A stretch of 35,301 nucleotides of DNA from Actinomycetota bacterium (GCA_016931915.1 JAFGDU010000141.1:1-35301), one strand, 5' to 3'. Numbered from the stretch's first letter, positions 23,807 through 32,599 are shown. The notes: a model not told the origin generated them from the letters alone. Translations and numbers: made by a program.

Positions 23807-23830
23807 GCCCGTCGAGAGACGGGCTTTTTT
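23807..23830 (+). terminator. Rho-independent terminator between pyrR and pyrB
   Basis: GCCCGTC (23807-23813), loop GAGA and GACGGGC (23818-23824), followed by six T residues. It starts directly at the pyrR stop codon. No PyrR-binding loop lies upstream of it within reach, so it appears unregulated or partial. Confidence 0.88.
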
Positions 23831-23880
23831 CTTGCGCGTGCGCCGTTGTGAGGCTTGCGCGCCGTGTGGCCGCGCATGTC

Positions 23881-23910
23881 CCGGGAAGGTCTCGCCTTGA
23901 TGTTTCCCGG
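23881..23910 (+). promoter_or_regulatory. Hairpin in the pyrB leader
   Basis: CCGGGAA (23881-23887) pairs with TTCCCGG (23904-23910); AAGG and CCTT inside the loop offer a rival stem. It ends nine bases before the pyrB SD (AGGAGG, 23919-23924). It may affect translation; no T-run follows. Confidence 0.35.
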
Positions 23911-23930
23911 CATGGGAGAGGAGGGTGATC

Positions 23931-24866
23931 TTGGCTGAGAAAAGGCACCTGCTGGACGTAGACGATCTGAGCCGTGAGGATATGGGGCGGATACTGGACA
24001 CGGCGCGCTCTTTTGCGGAGGTGCTCAAAAGGCCCATAAAGAAAGTGCCGTCACTGCGGGGTAAGACGGTTGTAAACCTCTTCTACGAACCATCCACGCG
24101 CACGCGCTTGTCCTTCGAGGTGGCAGCGAAGAGGCTCAGCGCCGACGTGCTGAACTTCAGCGCCACGGCTTCCAGCGTGGAGAAAGGGGAGGGTCTCAAG
24201 GATACGGCGCTTACCCTGGAAGCCATGGGCGTGGACGCCGTTGTGGTCAGGCACCCGGTGGCGGGCGCCCCCTGGCTCCTGCGCCAGTGGCTGGAGGCGG
24301 CCATCCTCAACGCCGGGGACGGCATGCACGCCCATCCCACACAGGCGTTGCTGGATCTCCTCACCATGCAGGAGAGGTTGGGGGAGTTGGAGGGCAGGAC
24401 CGTCGCCTTCGTGGGGGACATCCTCCACTCCCGCGTCGCGCGTTCCGGCATCAAAGCCTGCCGTGCCATGGGGATGCAGGTGCTGGCGGTGGCGCCGCCT
24501 ACGCTTCTGCCCGCGGCCGAAATCGAGGGCGTGGAGGTCTGCTACGATTTCGACGCCGTGATACCTCGCTGCGACATCCTCTATATGCTGCGCATACAGA
24601 AGGAGAGGCAGAAGGAGGGACGATTCCCCTCCCTGGAGGAATATACGCACCTGTACCAGCTTGACGCGCGGCGCCTTGGCAAGGCCAGGCCTGAAGTGGT
24701 GGTGATGCACCCCGGCCCCATGAACCGCGGCGTGGAGATAGCCGCAGATGTCGCTGAAGCTCCCCACGCTGCGATTACCGCGCAGGTCACGGCGGGTGTG
24801 GCGATACGCATGGCGGTTCTCTTTCTACTTCTCGGGGGCTCCGAGGGAGGTGAGAAGGTTGCCTGA
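23931..24866 (+). CDS. pyrB: Aspartate carbamoyltransferase catalytic subunit
   Basis: Joins carbamoyl phosphate and aspartate to carbamoyl-aspartate. At 311 residues it is normal. The carbamoyl-phosphate motif FYEPSTRTRLSFE has STRTR at 55-59; the Lys loop is SSVEKGEGLKDT; NAGDGMHAHPTQALLDLL and HPGPMNRGVEI are intact. The TTG at 23931 is chosen for AGGAGG six bases upstream and MAEKRHLLDVDDLS as a typical start; GTG 23925 overlaps the SD. No pyrI is present. It overlaps pyrC by eight bases. Confidence 0.96.
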   Translation: MAEKRHLLDVDDLSREDMGRILDTARSFAEVLKRPIKKVPSLRGKTVVNLFYEPSTRTRLSFEVAAKRLSADVLNFSATASSVEKGEGLKDTALTLEAMGVDAVVVRHPVAGAPWLLRQWLEAAILNAGDGMHAHPTQALLDLLTMQERLGELEGRTVAFVGDILHSRVARSGIKACRAMGMQVLAVAPPTLLPAAEIEGVEVCYDFDAVIPRCDILYMLRIQKERQKEGRFPSLEEYTHLYQLDARRLGKARPEVVVMHPGPMNRGVEIAADVAEAPHAAITAQVTAGVAIRMAVLFLLLGGSEGGEKVA

Positions 24867-26172
24867 ACTGCTCATCAGGAACGCGAGGATAATGGACCCC
24901 TTCGGCGGTTGCGGCGGGACGATGGACGTACTGATATCGAGAGGACGCATCGCCGCGGTTGCCAGGGAGCTGCAGGTGGAAGGTCGCGAGACCATAGAGG
25001 CGCAGGGGATGGTGCTTGCGCCTGGATTCCTGGAGATCCATGCCCATCTGCGCGAGCCGGGAGGCGAGGATGCGGAGACCCTCGCAAGCGGGCTGGAGGC
25101 AGCCTTGCGGGGAGGTTACACCGCGGTATGCTGCATGCCCAATACACGACCTCCGCTGGATAACGCCGCCGTGGTGGAGGGCGTAGCGGCAAAAGCAAGA
25201 GACCTGGCGTTGGCCGACCTGTTCCCGGTAGGCTGCATATCGAGGGGCAGGGAAGGCAGGGAGCTCGCCGAGATGGCTCTGATGCACGCAAGCGAGGCGC
25301 GGGTGAGGGCGTTTTCGGATGATGGAAGCGGGATAGGGGATTCGGGGCTCATGCGCATGGCCATGGAGTATGTGCAGGTATTCGACGGGCTGATTATCTC
25401 ACATGCTGAAGAGCAATCCCTCTCGCGGGGAGGCCAGGTCAACGAGGGTACGGTCTCCACCGAGATGGGTTTGCGCGGGATCCCCGCCCTGGCCGAGGAG
25501 GTGATGGTCGCCCGCGATATCCTGCTGGCGGAGGAGACGGGCTGCCGCCTCCACCTGGCTCACCTGAGCACGGAACGCTCTCTACGCATGCTGAGGGAAG
25601 CCAAGAAGCGTGGCGTCAGGGTCACGGCCGAGGCAACGCCTCACCATCTTCTATTGAGCGAGATGGACATCTCGGGATACGACACGGTGTTCAAGGTGAA
25701 CCCGCCGCTGCGTACCCTCAATGACGTCAAGGCCCTACGCGAGGCATTGCACGACGGCACCATAGATGCCATAGCCACCGACCATGCGCCCCACACCGTG
25801 GAGGACAAGGAGGTGGAGTTCGATTACGCGCCGTTCGGTATGGTGGGGATGGAGAGTTCTTTCCCCGTGCTCTACAGCGAGCTGGTCCTGGCGGGGGAAC
25901 TGGAGCTGATGCGCCTGATAGAGATGCTGACTAGCGGTCCCGCCAGGGTAATGGGAATGCAGCCGCCGGAGTACGGGGCCGGGATCGTGGAGGGCGCCCG
26001 TGCCGACCTGGTTCTCCTGGACCTGGAGAACGAATGGACCCTGGATGCCAGGCGCTTTGCCTCCAAGGGGCGCAATTGCCCCTTCCACGGGCGGCGGGTA
26101 AAGGGCAGGATACGCTGCACTTTGAAGAACGGCAAGATGGCTTACCAGCTGGCAGAGGCGGAGAGTGCTTGA
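24859..26172 (+). CDS. pyrC: Dihydroorotase (type I)
   Basis: Cyclises carbamoyl-aspartate to dihydroorotate. The 437-residue amidohydrolase has the metal motif HAH (61-63) in IHAHLREPGG, CCMPNTRPPLD, AFSDDGSGI, ISHAEEQSL, HLAHLST, and the catalytic TDHAPHT with APFGMVGMESSFP. The residue before the HxH motif is Glu-Ile where Asp is frequent; the effect is unknown. The TTG at 24859 is selected because GGGAGGTGAG (24844-24853) precedes it and LLIRNARIMDP is a normal start; the longer frame from 24748 runs backwards into pyrB. It ends overlapping the first possible start of the CarB-like gene. Confidence 0.95.
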   Translation: MPELLIRNARIMDPFGGCGGTMDVLISRGRIAAVARELQVEGRETIEAQGMVLAPGFLEIHAHLREPGGEDAETLASGLEAALRGGYTAVCCMPNTRPPLDNAAVVEGVAAKARDLALADLFPVGCISRGREGRELAEMALMHASEARVRAFSDDGSGIGDSGLMRMAMEYVQVFDGLIISHAEEQSLSRGGQVNEGTVSTEMGLRGIPALAEEVMVARDILLAEETGCRLHLAHLSTERSLRMLREAKKRGVRVTAEATPHHLLLSEMDISGYDTVFKVNPPLRTLNDVKALREALHDGTIDAIATDHAPHTVEDKEVEFDYAPFGMVGMESSFPVLYSELVLAGELELMRLIEMLTSGPARVMGMQPPEYGAGIVEGARADLVLLDLENEWTLDARRFASKGRNCPFHGRRVKGRIRCTLKNGKMAYQLAEAESA

Positions 26173-26185
26173 AATGGGGGAACAT

Positions 26186-29047
26186 ATGGGAAACGTGCTG
26201 GTGATCGGACCCGGACCCGTAACGCTGGCCCAGGGGCCTTTTCTGCAGTACGCGGCGGCAAGGGGCTGCAGGCGGCTGCGGGATGCGGGCATGCGGGTGC
26301 TGGCGCTCGAGGACAACCCCGCCACCATGATGGATTTGGGGGGCGGGGAAGGAGATCTTTTCATGGAGCCTGCAGCCAGCGAGGTCGTCACGCGCATCGT
26401 GGAGAGCAACGATGTCTTCTCCATATGGTATGGCATGGGAGGAAGAAGGGGCTGGACGCTGGCCATGAAACTCGCCAGCGATAGCTGGAACGAATCGCAC
26501 GGCGTCCGGGTCGCCGATGTCGACGATCGTACGCTCTGGCTGTGTGGCGACCGCTCGCTTCTGCGCGAGTCGCTCGAGGCGAATGGCATAGCAAACCCCG
26601 CCTTCCAGGCTGCGGAGAGCGTGAGGGAGGGGCAGGAGGCCGCGGACAGGCTCGGTTTCCCCCTCGTGGTCAGGCCCAACTTCTCGTGTGGTGGTTGGGG
26701 ATCCGGGCTGGTGTACAACCTCGAGGATTATCCCGAACTGCTGGAGGAAGCCATGCGCGAAAGCCTGACCGGAGAGGTGCTGATCGAGGATGCCCTCATC
26801 GGCTGGCACAAGTACATAGTCGTGGCGATGAGGGATAGCGAGGGCTCGATCTGTATACCAGGGGTTATCGAACAGGTGGAACCGATGCCGAAGCACGACG
26901 AGGATGCCGTGCTGGTCTGCCCGCCGCGGTGTTCGGGCCGGGAGGGCGAATACGCGCTGCGGGAGATGGCACGCAAGGTGGTGGAGGCACTTGACCTGTG
27001 CGGGCTGGTGGAGATCAAACTGGCCGCAGCGCCCGGATGGGAAGCACTGTACGTGATAGATATTAACCCCGGACCTTGGCGGACTATGCCCCTGCTGGAA
27101 ACGGCTACGGGAGCTGATCTGCTGAGCGCCCACATCGATATGGTGATGGGGGAAAGCCTGCCGGGGGAGTGCATCGCACTCGAGAGTAAGCCGTGCGAGG
27201 GCACAACCGTGGTCACGAGCCTCCCCGCTTATCACGCGGAACGGGAGGCGGAGGGATACCTGGCACTGGGTTGCAGGTCGATGGGGCGCAAGCTCTTCCG
27301 GGGCGGCGATCTGCGCGGGGCGGCAGCCAGTGCCATGGCAGGTCTTACCAGGGGTGTGGGGGATATGGATGCGGCGGGGGAAACGGTGGAAGCCCTCGCG
27401 GGTCTGATGAGATCCTCTGCAAGGAAAGCCTCGTGGAGCATGGGTGCTCCCGACGCGGTCAGCCTGGTGCCGGTGGTCGCTTACTACAAAGCACGGCCCG
27501 AGCTTAAAGACACGGGCGGCGGGGTCATGTTCCTGGCCGCTGATAACGACGGCCCCGGGGGCGGCTACGAGGCGAACGTCAACTGCATGCGTGCGCTGAG
27601 AAAATGGAAAGGCGAGAACGAGAGGGCCGTCCTCTACACCCCAGATCCAGGCTTTGCCCTGCTCGCATCGCAGGAGGCGGACGCGGTTTTCCTGGGCCCC
27701 CTGGATACCGGCGCGGTGACGAGCGCTGTATCGGCAACCAGCGTGGACCGCCTGACGGCTCATTACGGCGGCCGGACCGCGATGAACCTTGCCGTGGAGA
27801 TGGCCGATGCGGGCGTGGAGGTATGGGGATTGCAGACGCTGCTGGGGGGGGTCAGTCTCGGGATGTCTCTGCTGAAGGCGCGGGAATCCGGCATCAAGCT
27901 CGTCGATTTCAGTACCAGTAAAGGGCTAGAAGAGGGAGAAAAGATGCTGGCGAGGGCGGTCTACCCTCTGCTGGCGACGGTGGAGGAGGCAGGCGGCAGA
28001 TCGTTACATTACCTCGTCTACACGCCCGAGGAGGGGCGGGATCTCTTGCATGAACACGAGGGGGATATACTGTGGCGGCCTGTGAGAGAGGAAGCCCAGG
28101 AGGTTCAGGTGGAAGCAGTCGCCTATTCCGGTGGACACGCCGTTCTCCTCTGGGAGCAGGTAGATGCGGCGGGAATATATTCTACGGATGGACTGGCCGT
28201 TTATCCCCCCTGCTATCTGACTTCGGAGCAGTCACAAAGAGCGCTCGACCTGGCACGGGAGACCATGGATGCCCTGGGATGGAGTGGGAATCTCTCCATG
28301 CGCATCCACGTGAATAACGGCGATATCAACTTGTGGAGCCTGTCGCCGGGTCCCTCTGCAAGCCTGCCATTCCTCGAGCGCGCCTCGGCGTTATCGCTGG
28401 CTTCATATGGCGTACTGGCGCTGGCCGGCAGGGACTTCGAGGTGGAGAGTGCCCGGGGATCTTGCAGCTCCGTAAGGGCGCCGCTCATACCCTTCGGGAT
28501 GATAGCCGAGTCCGACATCCTGCCCTCACCGCGCCGCCGCTCTACGGGGGCCGTGATGGGGGTGGCGAGCGATCCAGGCGTGGCTATCGCAAAAGCGCTA
28601 TGGAGTCAGGGCCTCAGACCGCAACCGGGAGGAGTTGCGCTGCTGAGTGTAGCCAATCGCGACAAGAGGCGCGCACTTCTGCTGGCGAGAGAGCTGCTGG
28701 AGGCAGGCTACATCCTCAAGGCGACGCGGGGCACGGCCCACGCACTGGCCGCGGCGGGCATCGAGGTGGAGGCGGTAAACAAATTGCGTGAAGGCAGGCC
28801 GAACATCCTCGACCTCATACGCAACGGACAGGTGGGACTGGTGGTCAACATACCGCGCGGGAAATATCCCCACTCCGACGGTTTTTACATCCGGGCTGCA
28901 TCGGTGCGCCACGGTATACCGTGTATGACCAACATGGAGGTTGCCCTGGCGCTGGCGAGAGGTATGCGCCAGGCTGACCCGCCGGCCTGGGAGGTAATGC
29001 CCCTGGACGGATACTGCCGTCCCAGGCACGAGATCATGGGAGGCTGA
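26186..29047 (+). CDS. Divergent carbamoyl-phosphate synthase large-subunit (CarB) homologue, probably catalytically altered
   Basis: A 953-residue protein with CarB architecture throughout: LVIGPGPVTLAQ at the N-terminus, a first ATP-grasp (about 120-320), an oligomerisation region, a second CarB half (about 445-755) and an MGS-like allosteric domain (about 815-930, LLSVANRDKRRALLLARELLEAG, NKLREGRPNILDLIRNG). CarB is usually about 1070 residues. In the first ATP site VVRPNF and the GG loop remain, but EMNPR reads DINPG (292-296) and the usual Gln is Glu. In the second, VIEVNPRASR is replaced by LWSLSPGPSA, VRPSY by ATVEE, and GVHSGDS by GIYSTDG, so ATP binding looks lost. ATG 26186 follows GGGGGA; GTG 26165 is an alternative. 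No carA is adjacent. Confidence 0.85.
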   Translation: MGNVLVIGPGPVTLAQGPFLQYAAARGCRRLRDAGMRVLALEDNPATMMDLGGGEGDLFMEPAASEVVTRIVESNDVFSIWYGMGGRRGWTLAMKLASDSWNESHGVRVADVDDRTLWLCGDRSLLRESLEANGIANPAFQAAESVREGQEAADRLGFPLVVRPNFSCGGWGSGLVYNLEDYPELLEEAMRESLTGEVLIEDALIGWHKYIVVAMRDSEGSICIPGVIEQVEPMPKHDEDAVLVCPPRCSGREGEYALREMARKVVEALDLCGLVEIKLAAAPGWEALYVIDINPGPWRTMPLLETATGADLLSAHIDMVMGESLPGECIALESKPCEGTTVVTSLPAYHAEREAEGYLALGCRSMGRKLFRGGDLRGAAASAMAGLTRGVGDMDAAGETVEALAGLMRSSARKASWSMGAPDAVSLVPVVAYYKARPELKDTGGGVMFLAADNDGPGGGYEANVNCMRALRKWKGENERAVLYTPDPGFALLASQEADAVFLGPLDTGAVTSAVSATSVDRLTAHYGGRTAMNLAVEMADAGVEVWGLQTLLGGVSLGMSLLKARESGIKLVDFSTSKGLEEGEKMLARAVYPLLATVEEAGGRSLHYLVYTPEEGRDLLHEHEGDILWRPVREEAQEVQVEAVAYSGGHAVLLWEQVDAAGIYSTDGLAVYPPCYLTSEQSQRALDLARETMDALGWSGNLSMRIHVNNGDINLWSLSPGPSASLPFLERASALSLASYGVLALAGRDFEVESARGSCSSVRAPLIPFGMIAESDILPSPRRRSTGAVMGVASDPGVAIAKALWSQGLRPQPGGVALLSVANRDKRRALLLARELLEAGYILKATRGTAHALAAAGIEVEAVNKLREGRPNILDLIRNGQVGLVVNIPRGKYPHSDGFYIRAASVRHGIPCMTNMEVALALARGMRQADPPAWEVMPLDGYCRPRHEIMGG

Positions 29048-29050
29048 GAC

Positions 29051-29836
29051 TTGTCCGGCCATCACGAGGTGAAGGTGCTCGCGAGGAGGCGATACGGCTG
29101 CTTCGTCGAGGTCGTAATGGAGGCGAGCGCGGACTTTACGGCCGAACCCGGGCAGTTCGTACATGTCTGCTGTGAGGGTCCCGGGCTTATCCTGAGGCGC
29201 CCATATAGCCTTTACGGCGTGCGGCATGGCACGGTATCGCTCCTGGTGCGAGAGGTCGGTGCCGGGTCTGCCTGGCTGTGTGCCGTGGATGTCGGATACG
29301 AGATCGATCTACTGGGTCCCCTGGGAAGGGGATTCACCGTAAAGGGGCGCGGAAGGCATGCGCTCATAGCGGGAGGTACGGGCATGGCGACCATGCGATT
29401 CCTGGCTTCGCGACTGCTGGAATATGGCGAGGATACGACCGTTTTCTGGGGGGTTGACGGGGAGGAGGAATGCGGAGGTCTGGATGCGAAGCTCGCTGGC
29501 GAATTCGATCTGCATATGGCGACGATGGACGGGAGCCTGGGATACAGGGGGAGTGTGCTCGATTGTTTCCTGGCGAAAGGAGCGCGGGAGTACGACTTTA
29601 TATATGCGTGCGGGCCGAGAGGGATGCTGGCTGGTCTTGCCGAAATCAACGCTAGGGGAACCATGGCCGACCTGCAGGTATGTATGGAGGAACGCATGGC
29701 ATGTGGTATAGGAGCATGCAGGGGATGCGTGGTTCCGGCTGCCTCGCCGGCAGGCGGCTATCTCACGGTATGCAGGGACGGACCGGTGTTCGATGGAAGG
29801 GAGTTGGATTGGCAGAGGATAAACGGGGAGATCTGA
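29051..29836 (+). CDS. pyrK: Dihydroorotate dehydrogenase electron-transfer subunit PyrK
   Basis: An FAD and [2Fe-2S] protein that passes electrons from PyrD to NAD+. The 261-residue protein has the FAD-binding LILRRPYSLYG, the nucleotide-binding ALIAGGTGMATM, and ACGPRGML. Cluster ligands are C218, C223, C226 and C241 in CGIGACRGC and VCRDGPVF. GGGAGG (29038-29043) is seven bases before the TTG at 29051. It follows the CarB-like gene by three bases and overlaps pyrD by 28. Confidence 0.95.
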   Translation: MSGHHEVKVLARRRYGCFVEVVMEASADFTAEPGQFVHVCCEGPGLILRRPYSLYGVRHGTVSLLVREVGAGSAWLCAVDVGYEIDLLGPLGRGFTVKGRGRHALIAGGTGMATMRFLASRLLEYGEDTTVFWGVDGEEECGGLDAKLAGEFDLHMATMDGSLGYRGSVLDCFLAKGAREYDFIYACGPRGMLAGLAEINARGTMADLQVCMEERMACGIGACRGCVVPAASPAGGYLTVCRDGPVFDGRELDWQRINGEI

Positions 29837-30753
29837 GAGTCGAGCTTACCGGTATCGAGATGAGAAACCCCTTGCTGGTCTGTTCGGGCACGTTTGGAAA
29901 CGGCCGGGAGTACGCGGAGTGGCTTGATCTCGAGGAGTTGGGCGGCCTGATGACCAAGTCGGTTACGCTTGCGCCCTGTCCCGGGAACAAGCCGCCGCGC
30001 CTGTGGGAGACGCCCTCCGGCATGCTCAACTCGATTGGGCTGGAGAACCCCGGCCTGGAGCGCTTCCTCGAGGATGACCTGTCGTGGTTGTCCGGGTTTG
30101 ACCTTCCCGTGTGGGTGAACGTGGCCGGTTTCAGCCAGGAGGAATACGTGGAGGTGGCAAGAGAGGTCTCCCGCTCCGGCATGGCTGCCGCGCTTGAATT
30201 GAACATATCCTGCCCCAACGTGAAAAAAGGAGGAATTCATTTCTCGGCCGATGCACGCGTAGCCGCTGGATTGGTGGAGAAAGTGAAGAAAGAGATAGAC
30301 ATCCCCTTGTACGTCAAGTTGACGCCGCGTTGTGCGGATATCGCTCATACCGCTGAGGTTCTCGTCTCGGCAGGGGCGGACGGACTCAGCCTGATCAATA
30401 CCTTCCCGGCGATGGCCGTGGATATTGAACATGCAAAGCCGCGCCTGGGGAATGTGACCGGGGGTCTTTCCGGTCCAGCGATGCATCCCATAGCCGTGGG
30501 GATGGTCTGGGAAGTTGCAGGGACCGTGGATGTGCCCATCATCGGCATGGGTGGGATCTGGTCCTGGCAGGACGCAGTGGAGATGATGATGGTCGGCGCC
30601 GACGCCATAGCCGTGGGAACGTTAAACTTCACGCACCCCCGAGCTCCGAAACAGATCCTGGATGGCATGGGGTCCTTCCTAGCGCGCAAGGGGATGAGTT
30701 CTGCGGCGCATCTGGTTGACATGGTACGTGAGGAGGCAGGTCGGGATGAGTGA
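29809..30753 (+). CDS. pyrD: Dihydroorotate dehydrogenase, class 1B catalytic subunit
   Basis: Oxidises dihydroorotate to orotate with FMN, working with PyrK and NAD+. The 314 residues have NPLLVCSGTFG, the class 1B catalytic Cys (C135) in NISCPNVKKGG, YVKLTPRC, LINTFPAMAVDIE, GGLSGPA and the FMN phosphate motif IIGMGGIWSW. The TTG at 29809 is chosen because AAGGGAG (29797-29803) lies five bases upstream and the product starts normally. The frame is open further back to 29680, but that would lie in pyrK. Class 1B and pyrK together imply NAD-linked pyrimidine synthesis usable without oxygen. Confidence 0.96.
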   Translation: MAEDKRGDLRVELTGIEMRNPLLVCSGTFGNGREYAEWLDLEELGGLMTKSVTLAPCPGNKPPRLWETPSGMLNSIGLENPGLERFLEDDLSWLSGFDLPVWVNVAGFSQEEYVEVAREVSRSGMAAALELNISCPNVKKGGIHFSADARVAAGLVEKVKKEIDIPLYVKLTPRCADIAHTAEVLVSAGADGLSLINTFPAMAVDIEHAKPRLGNVTGGLSGPAMHPIAVGMVWEVAGTVDVPIIGMGGIWSWQDAVEMMMVGADAIAVGTLNFTHPRAPKQILDGMGSFLARKGMSSAAHLVDMVREEAGRDE

Positions 30754-31474
30754 GGACAGGGATCCCATAATCGTAGCCCTCGATGTGGACGAACGAGACA
30801 AGCTCTTGCGCATAGCCGGGAGCCTGCAGGGTAGGGTGGATACGGTGAAAGTGGGCCTGGAGGCATATACCCGCATGGGCCCTCGCATCCTGGACGAGCT
30901 GAAAGAGATGGGCTTCAGGATATTCGCGGATCTCAAGTTTAACGATATACCGAACACCGTGAGCGGCGCGGTAAAGGGTCTGGTAAGAAGGGGGGCGAGC
31001 ATGCTTACCGTTCATATCAGCGGAGGGCGGGGCATGCTCGAGGCCTCTTTGGATGCAGCGGAAAGCGAGGCGGATGCCATGGGTGTCGCCACGCCCCTCG
31101 TGCTGGGGGTTACGGTGCTCACCAGCCTGGACGACACTGCCGTTGCCGAGATAGGCTGGTCTGGGAGCGCGGCTGACACGGTGATCTCCCTTGCAAGGAT
31201 GGGTCTGGGATGCGGGCTGCACGGGTTCGTGGCCTCGGCCCGCGAGGTCCCCGGCATCAGGGCTTGCGTGGGCTCGGATGCTGTTCTGGTAACGCCCGGC
31301 ATCCGCCTGCAAGACGCGGAAGCTCAAGACCAGGTGCGGACGGCGTCTCCGGCGGTGGCTCTTTCCGCGGGCGCCGATTACCTCGTCGTGGGCAGGCCGG
31401 TGACAGCACATGCGGATCCTGCCGAGGCCTTGCGCGAGATCAGAAGAGCGGCAGGGTTGCCGGAGGGGGTTTGA
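30746..31474 (+). CDS. pyrF: Orotidine 5'-phosphate decarboxylase
   Basis: Decarboxylates OMP to UMP. The 242-residue TIM barrel has IIVALDVDERDK, VDTVKVG, the catalytic DLKFNDIPNTV (D62, K64, D67), LTVHISGG, LVTPGIRL and GADYLVVGRPVT. The ATG at 30746 has AGGAGG (30731-30736) nine bases before it and overlaps the pyrD stop in ATGAGTGA. Upstream GTG/ATG options in the same frame lie inside pyrD. Confidence 0.96.
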   Translation: MSEDRDPIIVALDVDERDKLLRIAGSLQGRVDTVKVGLEAYTRMGPRILDELKEMGFRIFADLKFNDIPNTVSGAVKGLVRRGASMLTVHISGGRGMLEASLDAAESEADAMGVATPLVLGVTVLTSLDDTAVAEIGWSGSAADTVISLARMGLGCGLHGFVASAREVPGIRACVGSDAVLVTPGIRLQDAEAQDQVRTASPAVALSAGADYLVVGRPVTAHADPAEALREIRRAAGLPEGV

Positions 31475-31583
31475 ATCCTTTATCAAGCAACGAAGACGTG
31501 AAAAGCCGTGGCGCTTATCCGGAGGAAGGGTATTTGCGGGTGATGGCTGAACGATAAAGGAGAGGAGTAGGAGGTAAGTTGGA

Positions 31584-32156
31584 GTGAACCAGTGGGAGGT
31601 ACTCGAGATATTCGAGAAAGAGGGGGCGGTGCAGCATGGCCATTTTCTCCTTACCTCGGGATTGCATAGCGATACGTACATACAGTGCGCCAAGGTCCTG
31701 ATGCATCCGCACCTGGCGGAGAGCATGGCGGATGAGTTGGCCAAGGGGTTCCAGCCGCAGGAGGTCGACGTCGTGATCAGCCCGGCTCTGGGTGGGATCA
31801 TAATAGGCTACATGGTCGCCATGGCCTTGAGCAAGCGCATGCTTTTCACCGAGAGGACCGAGGGCAGGCTCGCCCTGCGCCGCGGACAGCAACTAGTTGC
31901 TGGCGAGAGAGCCTTGATAGTGGAGGACGTAATAACGACTGGTGGCTCAGTGAAGGAGTTGATCGCACTGGCGGAGGAGGCAGGGGCGAGTGTGGTTGGC
32001 CTGGGAGCATTGATAGAGCGGGGCGGGGACAGGGAGTTCGGTATAGTAAAGAACGTGCTGCTCAGATTGGAAGTATCTGCCTGGAAAGCTTCGGAATGCC
32101 CGCTTTGCCGAGAGGGGGTGGAACTTGAAGCGCCTGGCAGCAGAAGACAGGCGTGA
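31584..32156 (+). CDS. pyrE: Orotate phosphoribosyltransferase
   Basis: Makes OMP from orotate and PRPP. The 190-residue protein has HFLLTSGLHSDTYIQC, SPALGGIIIGY, and the PRPP loop LIVEDVITTGGSV. The C-terminal ECPLCREGVELEAPGSR is a CPLC extension seen in one group of PyrE proteins. The GTG at 31584 has GGAGG (31570-31574). The 109-base gap after pyrF contains nothing recognised. pyrE closes the pyr operon; no terminator is visible after it. Confidence 0.96.
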   Translation: MNQWEVLEIFEKEGAVQHGHFLLTSGLHSDTYIQCAKVLMHPHLAESMADELAKGFQPQEVDVVISPALGGIIIGYMVAMALSKRMLFTERTEGRLALRRGQQLVAGERALIVEDVITTGGSVKELIALAEEAGASVVGLGALIERGGDREFGIVKNVLLRLEVSAWKASECPLCREGVELEAPGSRRQA

Positions 32157-32204
32157 ACGCGGGTAGTATACTTTACGCCGGTCATTAAAAAGGATATATA
32201 ACGC

Positions 32205-32233
32205 TTGTATGCAGGTAAAAGGAGGTTTATACT
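32205..32233 (+). promoter_or_regulatory. Predicted promoter for the integration host factor gene
   Basis: TTGTAT (32205-32210) and TATACT (32228-32233) are exactly 17 bases apart. The -10 is strong and the -35 partial. A transcript would start near 32240, about 42 bases before the ATG. Confidence 0.5.
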
Positions 32234-32281
32234 AGTTTAGATTATTGCTGTAGGGAAAGCTTTGACTCGAGGAGGGTTATG

Positions 32282-32599
32282 ATGGCCAAGCAAAAGCTTC
32301 CGGAATTGACCGCCGAACAGCGCAAGGCAGCCTTGGAAAAAGCGGCAAAGGTGAGGAAGGAAAGAGCGGAGATCAAGAAGAAGCTCAAGGCAGGTCAGCT
32401 GAAAGTCAGCGACATATTGAACAAGGCTAGCGATGAGATATATGGGAAGATGACCGTGAAATCGGTCATCGAATCGGTCCCGGGCGTGGGAAAGCTGCGT
32501 GCCGCGAAGATTATGGAGGAGATCGGCATCAGCACCTCGCGCCGCGTGAAAGGTTTGGGCCCGAAGCAGATCAAAGCCTTGAAGGACAGGTTTGCCTGA
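32282..32599 (+). CDS. mihF: Integration host factor, actinobacterial type
   Basis: A 105-residue nucleoid-associated DNA-bending protein. The N-terminal half is a highly charged helix (LTAEQRKAALEKAAKVRKERAEIKKKL region), and the C-terminal half a helix-two-turns-helix with SVPGVGKLRAAKIMEEIGI and RRVKGLGPKQ, the signature of actinobacterial IHF. The family occurs essentially in Actinomycetota and there too is followed by gmk and rpoZ, so this is the best taxonomic marker in the window. The second ATG (32282) is chosen because GGAGGG (32271-32276) is five bases upstream; the first (32279) is too close. Confidence 0.95.
   Translation: MAKQKLPELTAEQRKAALEKAAKVRKERAEIKKKLKAGQLKVSDILNKASDEIYGKMTVKSVIESVPGVGKLRAAKIMEEIGISTSRRVKGLGPKQIKALKDRFA

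Noticed and set aside
24287..24664. Long open frames overlapping pyrB, pyrC and the CarB-like gene on both strands
   Set aside because: They are high-GC shadow frames with Arg/Gly-rich, motif-free products and no SD sites, and they lie wholly inside well-supported genes.
25931..27763. A 610-codon minus-strand frame opposite pyrC and the CarB-like gene
   Set aside because: Its product is rich in His, Arg and Pro with no family features. The + strand protein has clear CarB motifs, so this is an antisense shadow.
31498..31557. A 19-codon ORF between pyrF and pyrE as a leader peptide
   Set aside because: No pyrimidine-linked codon run, terminator or alternative hairpin accompanies it, so leader-peptide attenuation is not supported.
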